From Actinomycetota bacterium (lineage in GTDB: Bacteria; Actinomycetota; Thermoleophilia; Gaiellales; Gaiellaceae): a stretch of 20,609 nucleotides of DNA. How positions within the stretch are numbered: position 1 is the first letter of the stretch; each line of letters begins with the position of its first letter. This document shows positions 20,550 to 20,609 of this stretch, one piece after another. Under the pieces are notes generated by a model, which ran no database searches, was not told the origin of the DNA, and saw nothing but the letters and a program-made list of their open reading frames with translations. The stretch is taken from contig VAXK01000164.1 in the NCBI GenBank assembly GCA_005885565.1, forward strand, positions 1-20,609, written 5' to 3'. Made by a program: the position numbers and the translations under genes.

Positions 20550-20609
20550 CGCTCGACCATCACCGAGGTCGACTTGACGACGGCGCTCGCGCTCATCCCG
20601 GGCCGCAGG
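20546..20609 (-). CDS. C-terminal end of a Mop/TOBE-domain protein (probable molybdate-responsive regulator), truncated by window edge
   Basis: Translating the last 64 bases on the minus strand gives LRPGMSASAVVKSTSVMVER and a TGA that overlaps the modA GTG by 4 nt. The pattern L-pG-m-sAvvKsTsVMv is the end of a Mop/TOBE molybdate-binding domain. Genes placed here in other actinobacteria are often small helix-turn-helix plus TOBE proteins that sense molybdate and control modABC, but only 20 residues are visible, so a stand-alone molbindin is equally possible. It is too short for an ORF search, and reading stays open to the window edge. Confidence 0.68.
   Translation of the reverse strand, partial: LRPGMSASAVVKSTSVMVER

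Noticed and set aside
1..20609. CRISPR arrays, tRNA/rRNA genes, insertion sequences or defence genes
   Set aside because: No regularly spaced repeats, cloverleaf-like sequence, transposase or recognisable defence domain was seen in a by-eye reading; a covariance-model scan would settle small RNAs.

Overview
The window is a very GC-rich bacterial chromosome segment carrying aerobic energy-metabolism genes. The cues point to a high-GC actinobacterium, most likely class Thermoleophilia (Gaiellales/Solirubrobacterales-like). They are GTG starts with chains of 4-nt stop/start overlaps, a QcrC-QcrA-QcrB / CtaC-D-E layout with a di-heme QcrC, and a short collagen-like secreted protein whose N-terminal leader I associate with Thermoleophilia. 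The taxonomic call comes from gene style, not from a marker gene.

Layout. (1) 1-792, + strand: the 3' end of an NrfD/PsrC-type quinone-reactive membrane subunit. (2) 778-4851, - strand: a seven-gene Mrp/Mnh-type cation/proton antiporter operon in the order E-F-G-(MbhD-like)-(MbhE+B)-C-D. There is no separate NuoL-like MnhA subunit, so the order resembles the antiporter half of archaeal membrane-bound hydrogenase (MbhA-H). (3) 4852-5277: a 426-bp intergenic region with a hairpin over the mnhE ribosome-binding site, two inverted 13-bp palindromic repeats and a CRP/FNR-like site. (4) 5278-8572, + strand: a collagen-like secreted protein, then a full-length aconitase. (5) 8558-9946, - strand: a zinc-type alcohol dehydrogenase followed by two small unrecognised genes. 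(6) 9977-10543, + strand: a thioredoxin/CnoX-like protein, possibly leaderless, then a cupin-like fragment and another copy of the palindromic repeat. (7) 10859-17774, - strand: one tightly overlapped operon ctaC-ctaD-ctaE-(122-aa membrane protein)-qcrC-qcrA-qcrB. (8) 17775-18004: a spacer with three palindromes. (9) 17999-20609, - strand: a molybdate ABC transporter modABC preceded by the end of a Mop/TOBE-domain gene.

How the parts fit. The operon in (7) encodes a menaquinol:cytochrome c reductase and an A-type cytochrome c oxidase, probably acting as a III-IV supercomplex. Three covalent heme c sites are visible (two in QcrC, one at the C-terminus of CtaC), which suggests electrons pass without a soluble cytochrome c. 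The Mrp-like complex would exchange cations against the proton gradient this chain builds. Aconitase feeds the TCA cycle. Molybdate uptake would supply molybdoenzymes; NrfD-type subunits commonly partner such enzymes, but the partner genes lie outside the window.

Main points of interest: an apparent one-base frameshift in a G5 run just after the lipobox of ctaC, with a CTG start behind a perfect AGGAGG; the MnhA-less Mbh-like antiporter operon; the unrecognised 122-aa protein inside the oxidase/bc operon; two families of palindromic intergenic repeats, one of which supplies the modC stop codon; and an Asp in place of a structural zinc Cys in the alcohol dehydrogenase. I saw no CRISPR array, tRNA, rRNA or transposase gene, and no clearly new defence or biosynthetic system.
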